From Ascidiaceihabitans sp. (lineage in GTDB: Bacteria; Pseudomonadota; Alphaproteobacteria; Rhodobacterales; Rhodobacteraceae): 64,000 nucleotides of DNA. This document shows positions 45,755-55,655 of this stretch, piece after piece. Under the pieces are notes generated by a model. It ran no database searches. It had not been told where the DNA came from and saw nothing but the letters and a program-made list of their open reading frames with translations. The stretch's first letter is position 1; every line of letters begins with the position of its first letter. Location: NCBI GenBank assembly GCA_028825475.1, contig JAPKAB010000006.1:1-64000 (forward strand), given 5' to 3'. The translations under genes and the position numbers were made by a program.

Positions 45755-47331
45755 CCGCCCTATTAGACGTGCAAAGTTTGAATGTTGGCTTTCGCCAAGA
45801 CGGCGTAGTGACACCTGCAGTGCGCGGCGTCAGCTTTACGGTGAACCGCGGTGAAGTCGTGGCCTTAGTTGGTGAGTCTGGATCAGGGAAATCTGTATCT
45901 GCGTTGTCCACTGTATCATTGTTGGGTGACAGCGCGCAGGTGACGGGCTCTGTCAAATATGATGGTCAGGAATTGATTGGTGCGGATGAACGACGCCTGC
46001 GCCAAGTACGCGGCAATGACATTAGTTTTATTTTCCAAGAACCAATGTCATCGTTAAACCCATTGCACACGATTGAAAAACAGCTGACCGAAAGCCTCGC
46101 GCTGCATCAAGGGATCATTGGTGCACAGGCCCGTGGTCGTGTGTTGGAGTTGTTGGAAAAGGTTGGAATACGAGACGCGGAAACACGGCTATCCAGCTAT
46201 GCACACCAATTGTCAGGCGGGCAACGCCAGCGTGTGATGATTGCAATGGCATTGGCAAACAAGCCTGACATCCTGATTGCGGATGAGCCAACAACGGCTT
46301 TGGATGTTACCATTCAGGCGCAAATTCTTGATCTGTTGAAAGAACTGAAAGACGCCGAGGGCATGGGCCTTTTGTTCATCACACACGACCTTGCAATTGT
46401 GCGCCGCATCGCGGACCGCGTGTTTGTAATGCAGCAAGGTGAAGTGGTTGAGAGTGGGCCAACAGCGGAATTGTTCGCCAATCCGCAACATCCCTACACG
46501 ATCAAATTGCTCAGCGCTGAACCAAGCGGGCAACCAGAACCAGTCGCAGAAAATGCGCCCGTTGTCGTTGAAACAGATAAGCTCAAGATTTGGTTCCCAA
46601 TCCATGGTGGGATGCTGCGCAGAACGATTGGTCACATCAAGGCGGTTAATGCCTCTTCATTGTCAGTGAGGGCAGGGGAGACGTTGGGTATCGTCGGCGA
46701 AAGTGGCTCAGGCAAGACGACGATGGCTTTGGCCATTATGCGCCTGATCGCGTCTGAGGGCGGTATCACCTACAAAGGTCAGGACATCCGCAGCTGGTCT
46801 ACCAAGCAGTTGCGCTATCTGCGCAAAGACATGCAGATCGTGTTTCAGGACCCGTACGGCAGCTTAAGCCCACGTATGACATGTGCCCAGATTATTTCTG
46901 AGGGTTTGAAAATCCACAACGTTGATCCTGATCGTAATCAACGCGACCTTGTCGCTGAAGTGATGTTGGAAACGGGGCTCGATCCTGCAACGATGGATCG
47001 CTATCCGCATGAATTTTCTGGCGGACAACGCCAACGCATTGCGATTGCGCGGGCGATGGTTCTGCGACCAAAACTTTTGGTTCTGGATGAACCCACTTCG
47101 GCGTTGGACATGACTGTTCAGGTTCAGATCGTCGAATTGTTGCGTGAGTTGCAGAAGAAATATGGATTGGCCTACTTGTTCATCAGCCACGACCTAAAGG
47201 TCATCCGCGCGATGTCACACAAGGTGATCGTGATGAAACAGGGTGACGTTGTCGAACAGGGCACGGCTGAAGATTTGTTTAAAAATCCGCAGACCGAATA
47301 CACACGCCAACTGCTACAAGCGACGCACTAA
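45751..47331 (+). CDS. yejF: Oligopeptide ABC transporter dual ATPase YejF
   Basis: 526 residues with two fused nucleotide-binding domains. NBD1: Walker [12 protein letters not shown] (about 36-46), signature LSGGQRQRV, Walker [16 protein letters not shown]2 (from about 280): Walker [12 protein letters not shown], signature [14 protein letters not shown], Walker [13 protein letters not shown]. It drives uptake by YejABE. Last gene of the operon. Confidence 0.95.
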   Translation: MTALLDVQSLNVGFRQDGVVTPAVRGVSFTVNRGEVVALVGESGSGKSVSALSTVSLLGDSAQVTGSVKYDGQELIGADERRLRQVRGNDISFIFQEPMSSLNPLHTIEKQLTESLALHQGIIGAQARGRVLELLEKVGIRDAETRLSSYAHQLSGGQRQRVMIAMALANKPDILIADEPTTALDVTIQAQILDLLKELKDAEGMGLLFITHDLAIVRRIADRVFVMQQGEVVESGPTAELFANPQHPYTIKLLSAEPSGQPEPVAENAPVVVETDKLKIWFPIHGGMLRRTIGHIKAVNASSLSVRAGETLGIVGESGSGKTTMALAIMRLIASEGGITYKGQDIRSWSTKQLRYLRKDMQIVFQDPYGSLSPRMTCAQIISEGLKIHNVDPDRNQRDLVAEVMLETGLDPATMDRYPHEFSGGQRQRIAIARAMVLRPKLLVLDEPTSALDMTVQVQIVELLRELQKKYGLAYLFISHDLKVIRAMSHKVIVMKQGDVVEQGTAEDLFKNPQTEYTRQLLQATH

Positions 47332-47339
47332 CTGTATAT

Positions 47340-47372
47340 CCAGACTTTACGCAGGTCTGGGCGTGATTTTAT
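47340..47372 (+). terminator. Weak hairpin after yejF
   Basis: CCAGAC (47340-47345) pairs with GTCTGG (47355-47360); a short ATTTTA run follows after a few bases. It is poor as an intrinsic terminator but is well placed nine bases after the stop. Confidence 0.3.
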
Positions 47373-48793
47373 GGACCGACCATAAAGCAGGTAACATTGC
47401 GCGCTTTCAGGCGGCGACACGCAAGGTCAGCGGTTTCACGGGTTAGCCCCATGAAGTTCGCATCAAACCCACGGCTGCTACGTACAACTTTGCGCAGTGA
47501 TCCATCAAGCGTCGCCATTTCGGCAAGGGCCGTTTTCAAAAGAACGCGCTCAGCTTTGTAACGGCTGGTGTAGCGCCCAACATTAACGCCCCAATGACGG
47601 CCACCAGAGGTCGAGATGCGCGTTACAATTTCAGTTTTAGGCGCCGCACGGGCAAGGACCAGATTTTTTGGCCTTGCCGCTGGTCGCGTCGATACGGCTG
47701 CGACCGTTTGAATGTTTTTGATTTTAGCAACCACTGCGTCTTCTTGGGCAGCAGCGAGGGCAACATTGATGTCTGCGGGCAAAACGCTGGTTTCTGTCTT
47801 AGGCGCTTCAGCCAATAACAACGGTGCTTCAGGTGTTTTCGTGCGGGCCTTTGGACGAAGGCTGGTTTTGACAGCGACGTTTAGGCGAATGGTTTTACCT
47901 GCAGTATTTTCACGTGGCGAATTGTCAGCAACGTACGCAGGGGCGTTTGGTTTGCGCACTGGCGCGCGATTGGGCGCACGACGGAATCCAAGGTCGAGAA
48001 GTTCAGCAACCTTTGCGTTACGAGAAGCGGATGATTTGCCACCAAAGACAGTTGCGATAATGCGTTTGTTGCCGCGCTCGGCGGATGCCACCAGATTTGA
48101 ACCAGCTGCGCGGGTGTAGCCCGTCTTGATGCCATCGGCCCCTTTATAAGATGCCAGAAGGCGACGATTGGTGTTTGCAACTTCGCGGATGCCTGCGTCC
48201 GTGGTGCGGCGCGAGAAAAGGTTGTAATACTGCGGGTAGTCGTACAAAACATGGCGACCCAATATCGTCATATCATGTGCTGTTGACATATGGCCCTTTT
48301 CTGTAAGGCCGTGTGCGTTCTTAAATGTGGTACGTGACATACCTAAAGCTCTGGCCGTGCGGGTCATGCGACGGGCAAACCTTGCTTCAGATCCAGACAG
48401 CGCCTCACCAATAGCGGTAGCCGCGTCGTTTGCAGACTTCACAGCAGCGGCGCGAACCAGATAACGCATTGCAATCTTCTGACCGCTTTTGAGGCCCAGC
48501 TTTGAAGGTGGCTCTGAAGCGGCATGTTTGGAAATTGTAACCATTGTGTCGAGTGAAATTTCACCCTTCTCGATGGCTTCAAAAGCAATGTAGAGGGTCA
48601 TCATTTTTGTGAGCGATGCTGGATGCAAACGAGTGTCGGCATTGCGTGCGTGCAAAACCTCACCTGAACGTGCATCGACAACATACGCCGCATACGGAGC
48701 TGCAGCGACGCTCAGTGGTAAAACCACAAGCATCCACAACGCCGCGATGATCAACAGCCCACAACGGACTGGCTGAATACGCCAAACCTTCAC
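47369..48793 (-). CDS. D-alanyl-D-alanine carboxypeptidase (DacF/PBP5-type) with C-terminal SPOR-like region
   Basis: 474 residues, GTG start. A signal peptide (cleavage near AAA, residue 32) is followed by the serine penicillin-binding domain: SLTK (about residues 60-63) with catalytic Ser, SAN (about 119-121) and KTGYT (about 221-225). A long Pro/Ala/Lys-rich linker leads to a C-terminal domain (about 400-474) resembling a SPOR peptidoglycan-binding domain (HWGVNVGRYTSRYKAE). It trims the terminal D-Ala from peptidoglycan stems, probably at the septum. Confidence 0.92.
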   Translation of the reverse strand: MKVWRIQPVRCGLLIIAALWMLVVLPLSVAAAPYAAYVVDARSGEVLHARNADTRLHPASLTKMMTLYIAFEAIEKGEISLDTMVTISKHAASEPPSKLGLKSGQKIAMRYLVRAAAVKSANDAATAIGEALSGSEARFARRMTRTARALGMSRTTFKNAHGLTEKGHMSTAHDMTILGRHVLYDYPQYYNLFSRRTTDAGIREVANTNRRLLASYKGADGIKTGYTRAAGSNLVASAERGNKRIIATVFGGKSSASRNAKVAELLDLGFRRAPNRAPVRKPNAPAYVADNSPRENTAGKTIRLNVAVKTSLRPKARTKTPEAPLLLAEAPKTETSVLPADINVALAAAQEDAVVAKIKNIQTVAAVSTRPAARPKNLVLARAAPKTEIVTRISTSGGRHWGVNVGRYTSRYKAERVLLKTALAEMATLDGSLRKVVRSSRGFDANFMGLTRETADLACRRLKARNVTCFMVGP

Positions 48794-49013
48794 AATAATA
48801 TGCCTTTTTCTGCCTCGATAGCCGCCAATTTTTTGGCTGACCGTTTTTATTGCGTTTTTTGTAACATAAATTGTGTTTTCGTTAAACCCATAGAATCAAC
48901 GATCTAGGGAAGGATGCCGCTTTTTGAAATCGCATATGTAGTGGTTTATGGTCAGTGAGGCTCTAGCAGTGCTAATGTGTCAGCAATGTGGCCAAAATTG
49001 CGGTAAAAGTTGT

Positions 49014-49340
49014 CTAGGGTTCGAACCGGTTGATTACGTAATTTTCGGAAGAAAATGAAATCATCAATGAAAAGAAACAAGGGTGGGACAATTGCGCTTT
49101 GATTGCCTCCTCGAGGTCCACCGAAAGGGCCGCCATGAATGCTTTGTCACGGTGCGCTTTTGGCAGCATAGATATTTCAACAATCACGTGCGTATGGTGA
49201 AATTCGAACGCCGGATATGCCCGACCTTTGCAACCCCCAGAGCCAGAATCGTGATTTTGAATGACGGCCTCGATACTGGCAAGAATTGCGGGGGCATCTA
49301 AAGTTAGGTCGTTCGAGTATTTTAATTCGGCGTGTGGCAT
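49014..49340 (-). CDS. 5-carboxymethyl-2-hydroxymuconate isomerase-like tautomerase
   Basis: 108 residues. The N-terminal Pro after Met (MPHAELKYSNDL) is the catalytic base of the CHMI branch of tautomerases, and the FHHTHVIVEISML and RDKAFMAALSVDLEEAI segments fit the family length. It might act in homoprotocatechuate degradation, but no companion hpa genes are nearby, so a general tautomerase role is equally likely. It ends next to a HAD phosphatase gene (three bp away). Confidence 0.8.
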   Translation of the reverse strand: MPHAELKYSNDLTLDAPAILASIEAVIQNHDSGSGGCKGRAYPAFEFHHTHVIVEISMLPKAHRDKAFMAALSVDLEEAIKAQLSHPCFFSLMISFSSENYVINRFEP

Positions 49341-49343
49341 CGG

Positions 49344-50051
49344 TTATTCCTTCAGTATGCTATTTAGTAGGTCAGGGAGTGCTGCGAGGCTTTCTATCTC
49401 ACGGTAACGCGGGTGGTCCAAAAACGGATCGGCGTGTTCGATTTCCCAGTGAAGCCCGTGGGGAACGTAAATACCCCAACCACCTGCTTCAATCATCGGG
49501 TTCACGTCTGATTTCATCGAATTGCCGATCATAATACCTGTCGCGGGACCAGTGCCATGTCGCTCAAAGATCTGGGCGTAGATATCTGGCACTTTGCTTG
49601 AGATTATTTCAACACCATCAAACAAATGCCCCAAACCTGATTGGGCCAGTTTGCGTTCTTGGTCTATTAGATCGCCTTTGGTGATCAGTATTACTTTGCA
49701 CTGTGCCTTAGCTGCCTCAACAGCTTTGCGCGCGTGTGGCAGCAACTCAATGGGATGCGCCAGCATGTCTTTACCTGCCTCAATCAATTCTGCGATCACG
49801 CCCCCTGAAACTTCATTGTGTGTGACTTCTAATGCGGTCTCTATCATCGACAGCACAAAGCCTTTGATGCCAAAGCCGTATTTTATGATATTCCGCTTTT
49901 CCGCTTGAAGTAGTTTCTCCATCAAATCGGTTGCTTCGCAGAATTCAGAAAGCAAACCAGCAAAACGCGCCTGTGTTAGCTGAAAGAATCGTTCGTTGTG
50001 CCAAAGCGTATCGTCGGCATCAAAGCCGATAGTTGTGACGTTTAGTGACAT
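49344..50051 (-). CDS. HAD-family phosphatase
   Basis: 235 residues. The nucleophile motif I is [12 protein letters not shown] (about residues 9-20), motif II ILITKGD, and motif [22 protein letters not shown], which fits a class I HAD hydrolase with an alpha-helical cap (about 25-90). It should dephosphorylate a small metabolite. The start at 50051 lies downstream of a GAGG; an ATG at 50075 would add eight residues. Three bases separate it from the tautomerase gene that follows it. Confidence 0.88.
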   Translation of the reverse strand: MSLNVTTIGFDADDTLWHNERFFQLTQARFAGLLSEFCEATDLMEKLLQAEKRNIIKYGFGIKGFVLSMIETALEVTHNEVSGGVIAELIEAGKDMLAHPIELLPHARKAVEAAKAQCKVILITKGDLIDQERKLAQSGLGHLFDGVEIISSKVPDIYAQIFERHGTGPATGIMIGNSMKSDVNPMIEAGGWGIYVPHGLHWEIEHADPFLDHPRYREIESLAALPDLLNSILKE

Positions 50052-50138
50052 CTTGTCCGCTGCCTCTTTTCTCAAACCGCACTCACGTTATATAGAGCAG
50101 TTGAATGCCTACCATTGGATTCTATAGCCGGAGTGGCA

Positions 50139-50480
50139 ATGAACAAAGATCTACACATGATGTCGGACAAATTCGACGATGATGGTGACACCGCTGTCAT
50201 CACGGACGTTAAGCCCAAAACCAAGCGCCCGCCGCTTTATAAGGTTATGTTGTTGAACGATGATTTCACGCCAATGGAATTTGTTGTTATGGTTTTGGAA
50301 CGGTTTTTTGGCAAAAATCACGCCCAGGCGTTTGAGATTATGCTGGCTGTTCACGAAAAAGGTTTGGCTGTTGTTGGCGTATACAACCACGAAATAGCTG
50401 AGACTAAAGTCGCCCAAGTCATGGATTCGGCGCGTCAAAATCAGCACCCACTGCAATGCACTATGGAAAAAGAAGAATAA
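50139..50480 (+). CDS. clpS: ClpS, adaptor of the ClpAP protease
   Basis: 113 residues from the ATG at 50139 (GGAG upstream); ATGs at 50154 and 50157 are alternatives. The core [20 protein letters not shown] (about 48-67) and [19 protein letters not shown] are the N-degron-binding site and ClpA contact region. It delivers N-end-rule substrates to ClpAP; clpA is not within the window. An rsmC-like gene follows immediately. Confidence 0.93.
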   Translation: MNKDLHMMSDKFDDDGDTAVITDVKPKTKRPPLYKVMLLNDDFTPMEFVVMVLERFFGKNHAQAFEIMLAVHEKGLAVVGVYNHEIAETKVAQVMDSARQNQHPLQCTMEKEE

Positions 50481-50484
50481 TATT

Positions 50485-51465
50485 ATGATTGGTGCACGCT
50501 TGCCCCTTGCTCTGGAAACGGGCGGATTGACTGCGCCCACGGGCCGTATCGCTGTCTTTCATCCTACGCCGGAGGCAAACTTACGAAGTTTGCCCATGGA
50601 ACAATGCGAGATTATCCAGCCGTTTCGGCCTGCTTATGACGTTTTCAAATCCGCAGGTTATAACTGTGCGGTAGAGCCTACAGAGCGATATGCAATGTCT
50701 ATCATCTGTTTGCCACGCGCTAAAGCGGAGGCTCGTTCAATCATTGCGAAAGCCGCCGCTTGTACTGATGGTCCGATTATCATTGATGGGCAAAAGACTG
50801 AAGGCGTCGACAGCATTTTTAAAGACCTTCGCAAACGTGGTGATGTGTCGGCTACTATCTCTAAAGCACACGGGAAACTATTTTGGATCAATAGCCATGA
50901 TGGTCTGAAAGATTGGGCACAGACTCCAACATTGACTGAAGGTGGTTTTTGGACTGGCCCAGGTGTCTTTTCTGCCGATGGCGTGGACCCAGCATCAGAA
51001 TTATTGGTGCAAGCGTTGCCTGAAAAGTTGGGCAAGAATGTTGCGGACCTTGGTGCTGGTTGGGGCTATCTGTCTGCCCATGCTCTATCGCGTAGTATCG
51101 ACGAAATCCATTTGGTCGAAGCAGGGCATTTGGCGTTGGAGTGTGCGAAACGCAATGTCACAGATGAGCGTGCCCAATACCATTGGGCTGACGCGACAAA
51201 ATGGGCCCCTAAGAGCCGCATTGATACCGTTATTATGAACCCACCCTTTCATGTTGGTCGCGCAGCAGAGCCTTCGTTGGGCCAAGCGTTTGTGGCAACA
51301 GCTGCTCGTATATTGGCCAACTCTGGTCAGCTTTGGATGGTTGCAAACCGGCACCTTCCTTATGAAGACGCGTTGAACGCCAACTTTGGTAAGGTGACGG
51401 ACCTTGGCGGTGATACGCGGTTCAAATTATTCCACGCTGCGCGGCCTTTGCGCAAACGCGCCTAA
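50485..51465 (+). CDS. RsmC-like class I methyltransferase
   Basis: 326 residues with duplicated methyltransferase-like halves as in RsmC/RlmG. The C-terminal half has SAM motif I (VADLGAGWGYLSAHAL) and the catalytic IMNPPFH motif used for exocyclic-amine methylation of guanine. The family modifies G1207 of 16S rRNA (RsmC) or a 23S site (RlmG); I cannot tell which. Its start lies 4 bp after the clpS stop; the two are probably co-transcribed. Confidence 0.86.
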   Translation: MIGARLPLALETGGLTAPTGRIAVFHPTPEANLRSLPMEQCEIIQPFRPAYDVFKSAGYNCAVEPTERYAMSIICLPRAKAEARSIIAKAAACTDGPIIIDGQKTEGVDSIFKDLRKRGDVSATISKAHGKLFWINSHDGLKDWAQTPTLTEGGFWTGPGVFSADGVDPASELLVQALPEKLGKNVADLGAGWGYLSAHALSRSIDEIHLVEAGHLALECAKRNVTDERAQYHWADATKWAPKSRIDTVIMNPPFHVGRAAEPSLGQAFVATAARILANSGQLWMVANRHLPYEDALNANFGKVTDLGGDTRFKLFHAARPLRKRA

Positions 51466-51491
51466 ATAATATTTCTGCAAGGACCATCGCC

Positions 51492-52292
51492 ATGGCATTT
51501 TCCGTTTCAGGTAAGACAATCATCGTCACAGGCGCGGCTAATGGCATTGGTTTGGCAATCGCCCGCAGCTTTGCGGATCGCGGCGCAAACGTGATGTGCG
51601 CAGATATGGACGAGGCGCGCCTAAAGGACGAGTTGGGCTCTCAACTTGATGAAGGCAAGATGCGGTACTTCGCGGGTGACTTGCGTCAGCGTTTGACGAT
51701 TGCAAACCTTATTTCTGCAACGATTGACGCCTTTGATCAGGTTGATGTTTTGGTAAACGCCTCCCGTCAGGTTATGACTACGGATGTGATGGATGTTGAA
51801 GACACTTCAGTTGAAGTACTGCTTGAGCAGAACATGATGACGAGTCTGCGCTTAACGCAACAGGTCGCCAAGCGTATGATCAAACAGGCGGGTGAACAGA
51901 CTGAAGGCACGGTAGGCACTATCGTTAATCTTAGTTCGATCGCTGCACGCAGTTCGCGCCCTGAGTTGATGGGCTATTCGATTGCGTCCGCCGCTATGGA
52001 GCAAATGACCCGCTCGATGGCACTGGCTCTTGCGCCAAACCGTATCCGCGTCAATGCGGTTGCTTTTGGATCGGTCATGTCCGCATCGCTTCAAGCTGCG
52101 ATGATTGAGCACAGTGACTGGCGTGACGAAATCGAAGAAAAAACACCACTTGGCCGCGTTGCCGGCCCAGGTGAGTTGGTGGATGCGGTGCAATTTCTTG
52201 CTTCAGATGCATCGGCCTTTATGACGGGCGAAGTTGTGACAGTTGATGGTGGGCGCAGCTTACTTGATCCAATTTCAGCGCCAGCCCACTAA
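51492..52292 (+). CDS. Short-chain dehydrogenase/reductase lacking the catalytic lysine
   Basis: 266 residues with the SDR Rossmann fold: cofactor motif VTGAANGIGLAIA (residues 12-24), but the usual NNAG is replaced by VNASRQ, and the YxxxK motif reads YSIAS (Tyr162, Ser at 166 where Lys is expected). The catalytic Ser is present in VNLSSIAARS. The missing Lys suggests a pseudo-enzyme or altered chemistry. hemF starts 16 bp downstream, so it may be co-transcribed with heme genes. Confidence 0.82.
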   Translation: MAFSVSGKTIIVTGAANGIGLAIARSFADRGANVMCADMDEARLKDELGSQLDEGKMRYFAGDLRQRLTIANLISATIDAFDQVDVLVNASRQVMTTDVMDVEDTSVEVLLEQNMMTSLRLTQQVAKRMIKQAGEQTEGTVGTIVNLSSIAARSSRPELMGYSIASAAMEQMTRSMALALAPNRIRVNAVAFGSVMSASLQAAMIEHSDWRDEIEEKTPLGRVAGPGELVDAVQFLASDASAFMTGEVVTVDGGRSLLDPISAPAH

Positions 52293-52308
52293 CTTAAGGA
52301 CCAGCGAT

Positions 52309-53214
52309 ATGGCCAGTGATCAAACCAACGCTTTCGACGCCGAAAAAACACGTGCATCGGCATGGTTTCGTGAATTGCGTGATCAGATCGTTACTGCCTT
52401 TGAAGGGATTGAAGGCGAACACACAAGAGGCCCAATGTCGGACACCCCAGTAGGCGCGTTTGAATTGACGGAAACCACCCGTACGTGTGATGACGGATCA
52501 GACGCAGGTGGTGGCTTGATGAGTGTGATGCGTGGTGGTCGCGTGTTCGAAAAAGTTGGTGTGAATATCTCAACCGTCTACGGCACTTTGGGTGAACGCG
52601 CGCAAAACGCTATGGCCGCGCGCAAGGGCATTCCGGGGATGAAAGACGATCCGCGGTTTTGGGCTGCTGGTATCAGCCTTGTTGCCCACATGCAGAACCC
52701 ACATGCCCCTGCGGTTCACATGAACACACGTATGTTTTGGACCCCACATGCGTGGTGGTTTGGTGGCGGGTCAGACCTGAACCCGTGCATCGAATATGAC
52801 GAGGACACGGCGCATTTCCACGATCAGCAAAAGCAGCATCTCGATCCGCATGGGGCCGATTTGTATCCTAAGCTAAAGGAATGGGCCGATACCTATTTCT
52901 ATATCCCGCACCGTCACCGTGCGCGGGGCGTTGGTGGCATCTTTATGGATGATCGTTGCACTGGGGATTGGGAGGCTGATTTCGCCCTGACCCAAGACAT
53001 TGGCCGTGCGTTTTTACCCGCCTACCTACCGCTTGTGGAAAAGCGCAAAGCCCAAGATTGGGATGAAGCAGCCAAGGAAGCGCAGCTTGTCCATCGCGGT
53101 CTCTACGCGGAATATAATCTGGTCTATGATCGTGGGACTAAGTTTGGCCTTGAGACGGGTCATGATGCGAATGCAGTTTTGATGAGCCTGCCGCCAATGG
53201 CGAAATGGACCTGA
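52309..53214 (+). CDS. hemF: Oxygen-dependent coproporphyrinogen III oxidase
   Basis: 301 residues from the ATG at 52309 (AAGGA upstream). Signature blocks include HMNTRMFWTPHAWWFGGGSDLNP and RHRARGVGGIFMDD, typical of HemF. It oxidatively decarboxylates coproporphyrinogen III to protoporphyrinogen IX in heme synthesis. It converges on hemC, with only eight bp between stops. Confidence 0.96.
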   Translation: MASDQTNAFDAEKTRASAWFRELRDQIVTAFEGIEGEHTRGPMSDTPVGAFELTETTRTCDDGSDAGGGLMSVMRGGRVFEKVGVNISTVYGTLGERAQNAMAARKGIPGMKDDPRFWAAGISLVAHMQNPHAPAVHMNTRMFWTPHAWWFGGGSDLNPCIEYDEDTAHFHDQQKQHLDPHGADLYPKLKEWADTYFYIPHRHRARGVGGIFMDDRCTGDWEADFALTQDIGRAFLPAYLPLVEKRKAQDWDEAAKEAQLVHRGLYAEYNLVYDRGTKFGLETGHDANAVLMSLPPMAKWT

Positions 53215-53222
53215 GCTAACGT

Positions 53223-54173
53223 TTAGTGTGCGTGCCAGTCAAAGAAGCCTTCGCCAGCACGTTCTAAAAGCTCTTTTGCAAGCTCAACGCCCATTGCAGC
53301 GCCGGTTTTAATCGGACCACGGCGTTCACCGCTAAGAGACTGTGACCCGTCTGGACGCAGCACTTCACCGCGTAAATGCAACTCGTCTCCATCCAAGGTC
53401 GCCAAGCCAGCAATTGGCGTCTCACATGATCCGTCTAGCGCCTGAAGAAACGCACGCTCTGCGGCAAGGCGCTGACCGGTTGGGGTATCGTGTACGGCAG
53501 CCAACATCTCTTGCATCCGTGCGTCATCTGCGCGACGTTCGATTCCGATAGCACCTTGGGCAACTGCAGGCAGCATATCTTCTGGATCAACCGGTGTTGC
53601 GGGTACATCGTCACGGCCAAGGCGTTTCAAGCCAGCGGTCGCAAGAAAAGTACATTCTGCGACACCATCATCTAGCTTTTTCAAGCGGGTTTGCACGTTA
53701 CCGCGAAATTCGACGACATTCAGGTCTGGGCGACGGTTCAGCAATTGCGCACGGCGTCGTAGGCTGGACGTGCCGACGACGGCACCACTTGCCAGTTCTG
53801 CGATAGAACCCAAGTTTGGTGAAATGAACGCATCGCGCACGTCTTCACGTGGTAGATAAACGTCCAGCAGCAAACCATTTGGTTGGATTGTTGGCATGTC
53901 CTTCATCGAATGAACTGCGATGTCGATCTTACCTGACAGAAGATCCTCTTCAATTTCGCGTGTGAATAGACCTTTGCCGCCAATGTCTTTGAGTGGGCGA
54001 TCTTGGATCATGTCCCCTGTCACCTTGATAACGACAACCTCAAAGGCATCCTCAACCAACCCAAAGGCAGCCATAAGGCGGGCCCTTGTTTCATAGGCTT
54101 GGGCCAAGGCCAAAGGCGATCCACGGGTGCCGATTTTGAGAGGCTGTGCGGGGGAGGGGAGATCAAAATTCAT
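53223..54173 (-). CDS. hemC: Porphobilinogen deaminase
   Basis: 316 residues. The N-terminal IGTRGSPLALAQA and the dipyrromethane-cofactor Cys in LDGSCETPIAGLA (about residue 246) are diagnostic. It polymerises four porphobilinogens to hydroxymethylbilane. The start at 54173 (MNFDLPSPAQ) has AAAAGG nearby; an ATG at 54194 would add seven residues. It is divergent from hemE and shares its promoter region. Confidence 0.96.
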   Translation of the reverse strand: MNFDLPSPAQPLKIGTRGSPLALAQAYETRARLMAAFGLVEDAFEVVVIKVTGDMIQDRPLKDIGGKGLFTREIEEDLLSGKIDIAVHSMKDMPTIQPNGLLLDVYLPREDVRDAFISPNLGSIAELASGAVVGTSSLRRRAQLLNRRPDLNVVEFRGNVQTRLKKLDDGVAECTFLATAGLKRLGRDDVPATPVDPEDMLPAVAQGAIGIERRADDARMQEMLAAVHDTPTGQRLAAERAFLQALDGSCETPIAGLATLDGDELHLRGEVLRPDGSQSLSGERRGPIKTGAAMGVELAKELLERAGEGFFDWHAH

Positions 54174-54274
54174 AAGCCTTTTTAGGCGCGTCATATGCGC
54201 CTGACAAGCTACGATCTCTTGACAAAATCGCCGTAGGGCGTGACCAACGGCCAACCGTAAAAAGGATACTCATC

Positions 54275-55309
54275 ATGACCTCATCCAAAACTATTCTGCG
54301 CGCGCTTGCTGGTGAAACACTACCAACACCGCCGATTTGGATGATGCGCCAAGCGGGTCGCTATTTGCCAGAGTACAAAGCGACACGCGCACAGGCCGGT
54401 GATTTCCTGTCGTTGTGCTACAATCCTGATCTTGCGACTGAAGTTACACTACAGCCCATTCGTCGCTATGGTTTCGACGCCGCTATCTTGTTTGCTGACA
54501 TTTTGCTGATCCCGCAAGCACTGGGCGCAGATCTGTGGTTTGTAACCGGTGAGGGCCCGCGTCTGTCCACGATCACGTCACAGGCAGACCTTGATAAGTT
54601 GGGGCCGGTGTCGGACATCCATGAAACGCTGAACCCGATCTATCAGACTGTGCGCAATCTTTCAGGGGCGTTGCCCTCAGATACCACCTTGATCGGCTTT
54701 GCTGGGGCTCCTTGGACCGTTGCGACCTATATGATCGCAGGGCGTGGTACGCCGGATCAAGCACCCGCGCACAAGCTGATGAATGAACAGCCTGAGGTGT
54801 TTGATGCGCTGATGGACAAGATCACTGAAGCAACCATCGATTATCTGCTGATGCAGATTGAAGCGGGTGCTGAAGTTGTTAAAATCTTTGATAGCTGGGC
54901 GGGTTCCTTACCCGGTGCTGCGTTCCAGAAATACTCACTAGAACCAGCGCGCCGCATTACGGCAGCATTGAAAGCGAAATACCCAAATACGCCCATCATT
55001 GGCTTCCCGCGTGAAGCGGGTGACGGGTACATCGGATTCGCAAAAGCGACTGGCGTGGACTGTGTTGCGCTTGATAATTCGGTGACACCTGAATGGGCCG
55101 TGAAAAATGTTCAGGTTGATGGGTGCGTTCAAGGCAACCTGAAATCTTCGCATATGGTGACGGGCGGTCAGGCCTTGGTCGACGAAACACGCGCTATTGT
55201 TAAGGCATTTTCGGGCGGTCCACACATCTTTAACCTTGGTCACGGCATCACGCCAGACGCCGATCCAGACAACGTTCAGCGCATGATTGATGCCGTACGT
55301 GATGTTTAA
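54275..55309 (+). CDS. hemE: Uroporphyrinogen decarboxylase
   Basis: 344 residues, normal length. The signature [15 protein letters not shown] (about 19-33) with the substrate-binding Arg and the [11 protein letters not shown]-like segment are present. It decarboxylates the four acetates of uroporphyrinogen III. AAGGATA precedes the ATG. The 100-bp region shared with hemC contains a TTGACA-like -35 box (54219-54224) and an AGGCGC/GCGCCT dyad. tRNA-Met follows. Confidence 0.97.
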   Translation: MTSSKTILRALAGETLPTPPIWMMRQAGRYLPEYKATRAQAGDFLSLCYNPDLATEVTLQPIRRYGFDAAILFADILLIPQALGADLWFVTGEGPRLSTITSQADLDKLGPVSDIHETLNPIYQTVRNLSGALPSDTTLIGFAGAPWTVATYMIAGRGTPDQAPAHKLMNEQPEVFDALMDKITEATIDYLLMQIEAGAEVVKIFDSWAGSLPGAAFQKYSLEPARRITAALKAKYPNTPIIGFPREAGDGYIGFAKATGVDCVALDNSVTPEWAVKNVQVDGCVQGNLKSSHMVTGGQALVDETRAIVKAFSGGPHIFNLGHGITPDADPDNVQRMIDAVRDV

Positions 55310-55361
55310 TTGATTTCGTGGGTTGACGACTCCGTTCTGGTCTCCTAATTCCCATCCTCAC

Positions 55362-55438
55362 GGCGCGGTAGCTCAGTTGGTTAGAGCGATCGACTCATAA
55401 TCGATAGGTCGGGAGTTCAAGTCTCCCCCACGCCACCA
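55362..55438 (+). tRNA. tRNA-Met (elongator), anticodon CAT
   Basis: A 77-nt cloverleaf with encoded CCA. The anticodon stem ATCGA/TCGAT encloses CTCATAA, giving CAT. The T arm GGGAG-TTCAAGT-CTCCC is perfect. In the acceptor stem GGCGCGG/CCACGCC one pair is C5-A68, a mismatch. An isoleucine (lysidine) CAT tRNA is possible in principle, but the body looks like elongator Met. Confidence 0.9.
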
Positions 55439-55655
55439 CTTTCCTCCCTCTAACTTCTACTCTGATCCAACTAAAGACAATGTCGTCTTGTCCTCAGTTT
55501 GCCGGTTAGACCCTCCCAGAAAATCGATGTCTTTCCAGCTGTTGCCAAAGGTGTACTGACTTCGCTATTTGTCTCTGCGAAACTGGCACTACGTCGTTAT
55601 ATCTTTGAGAAGACGATTGTGGATTTTTGCCGCGAGAGAGATTGAGGAACGACAG

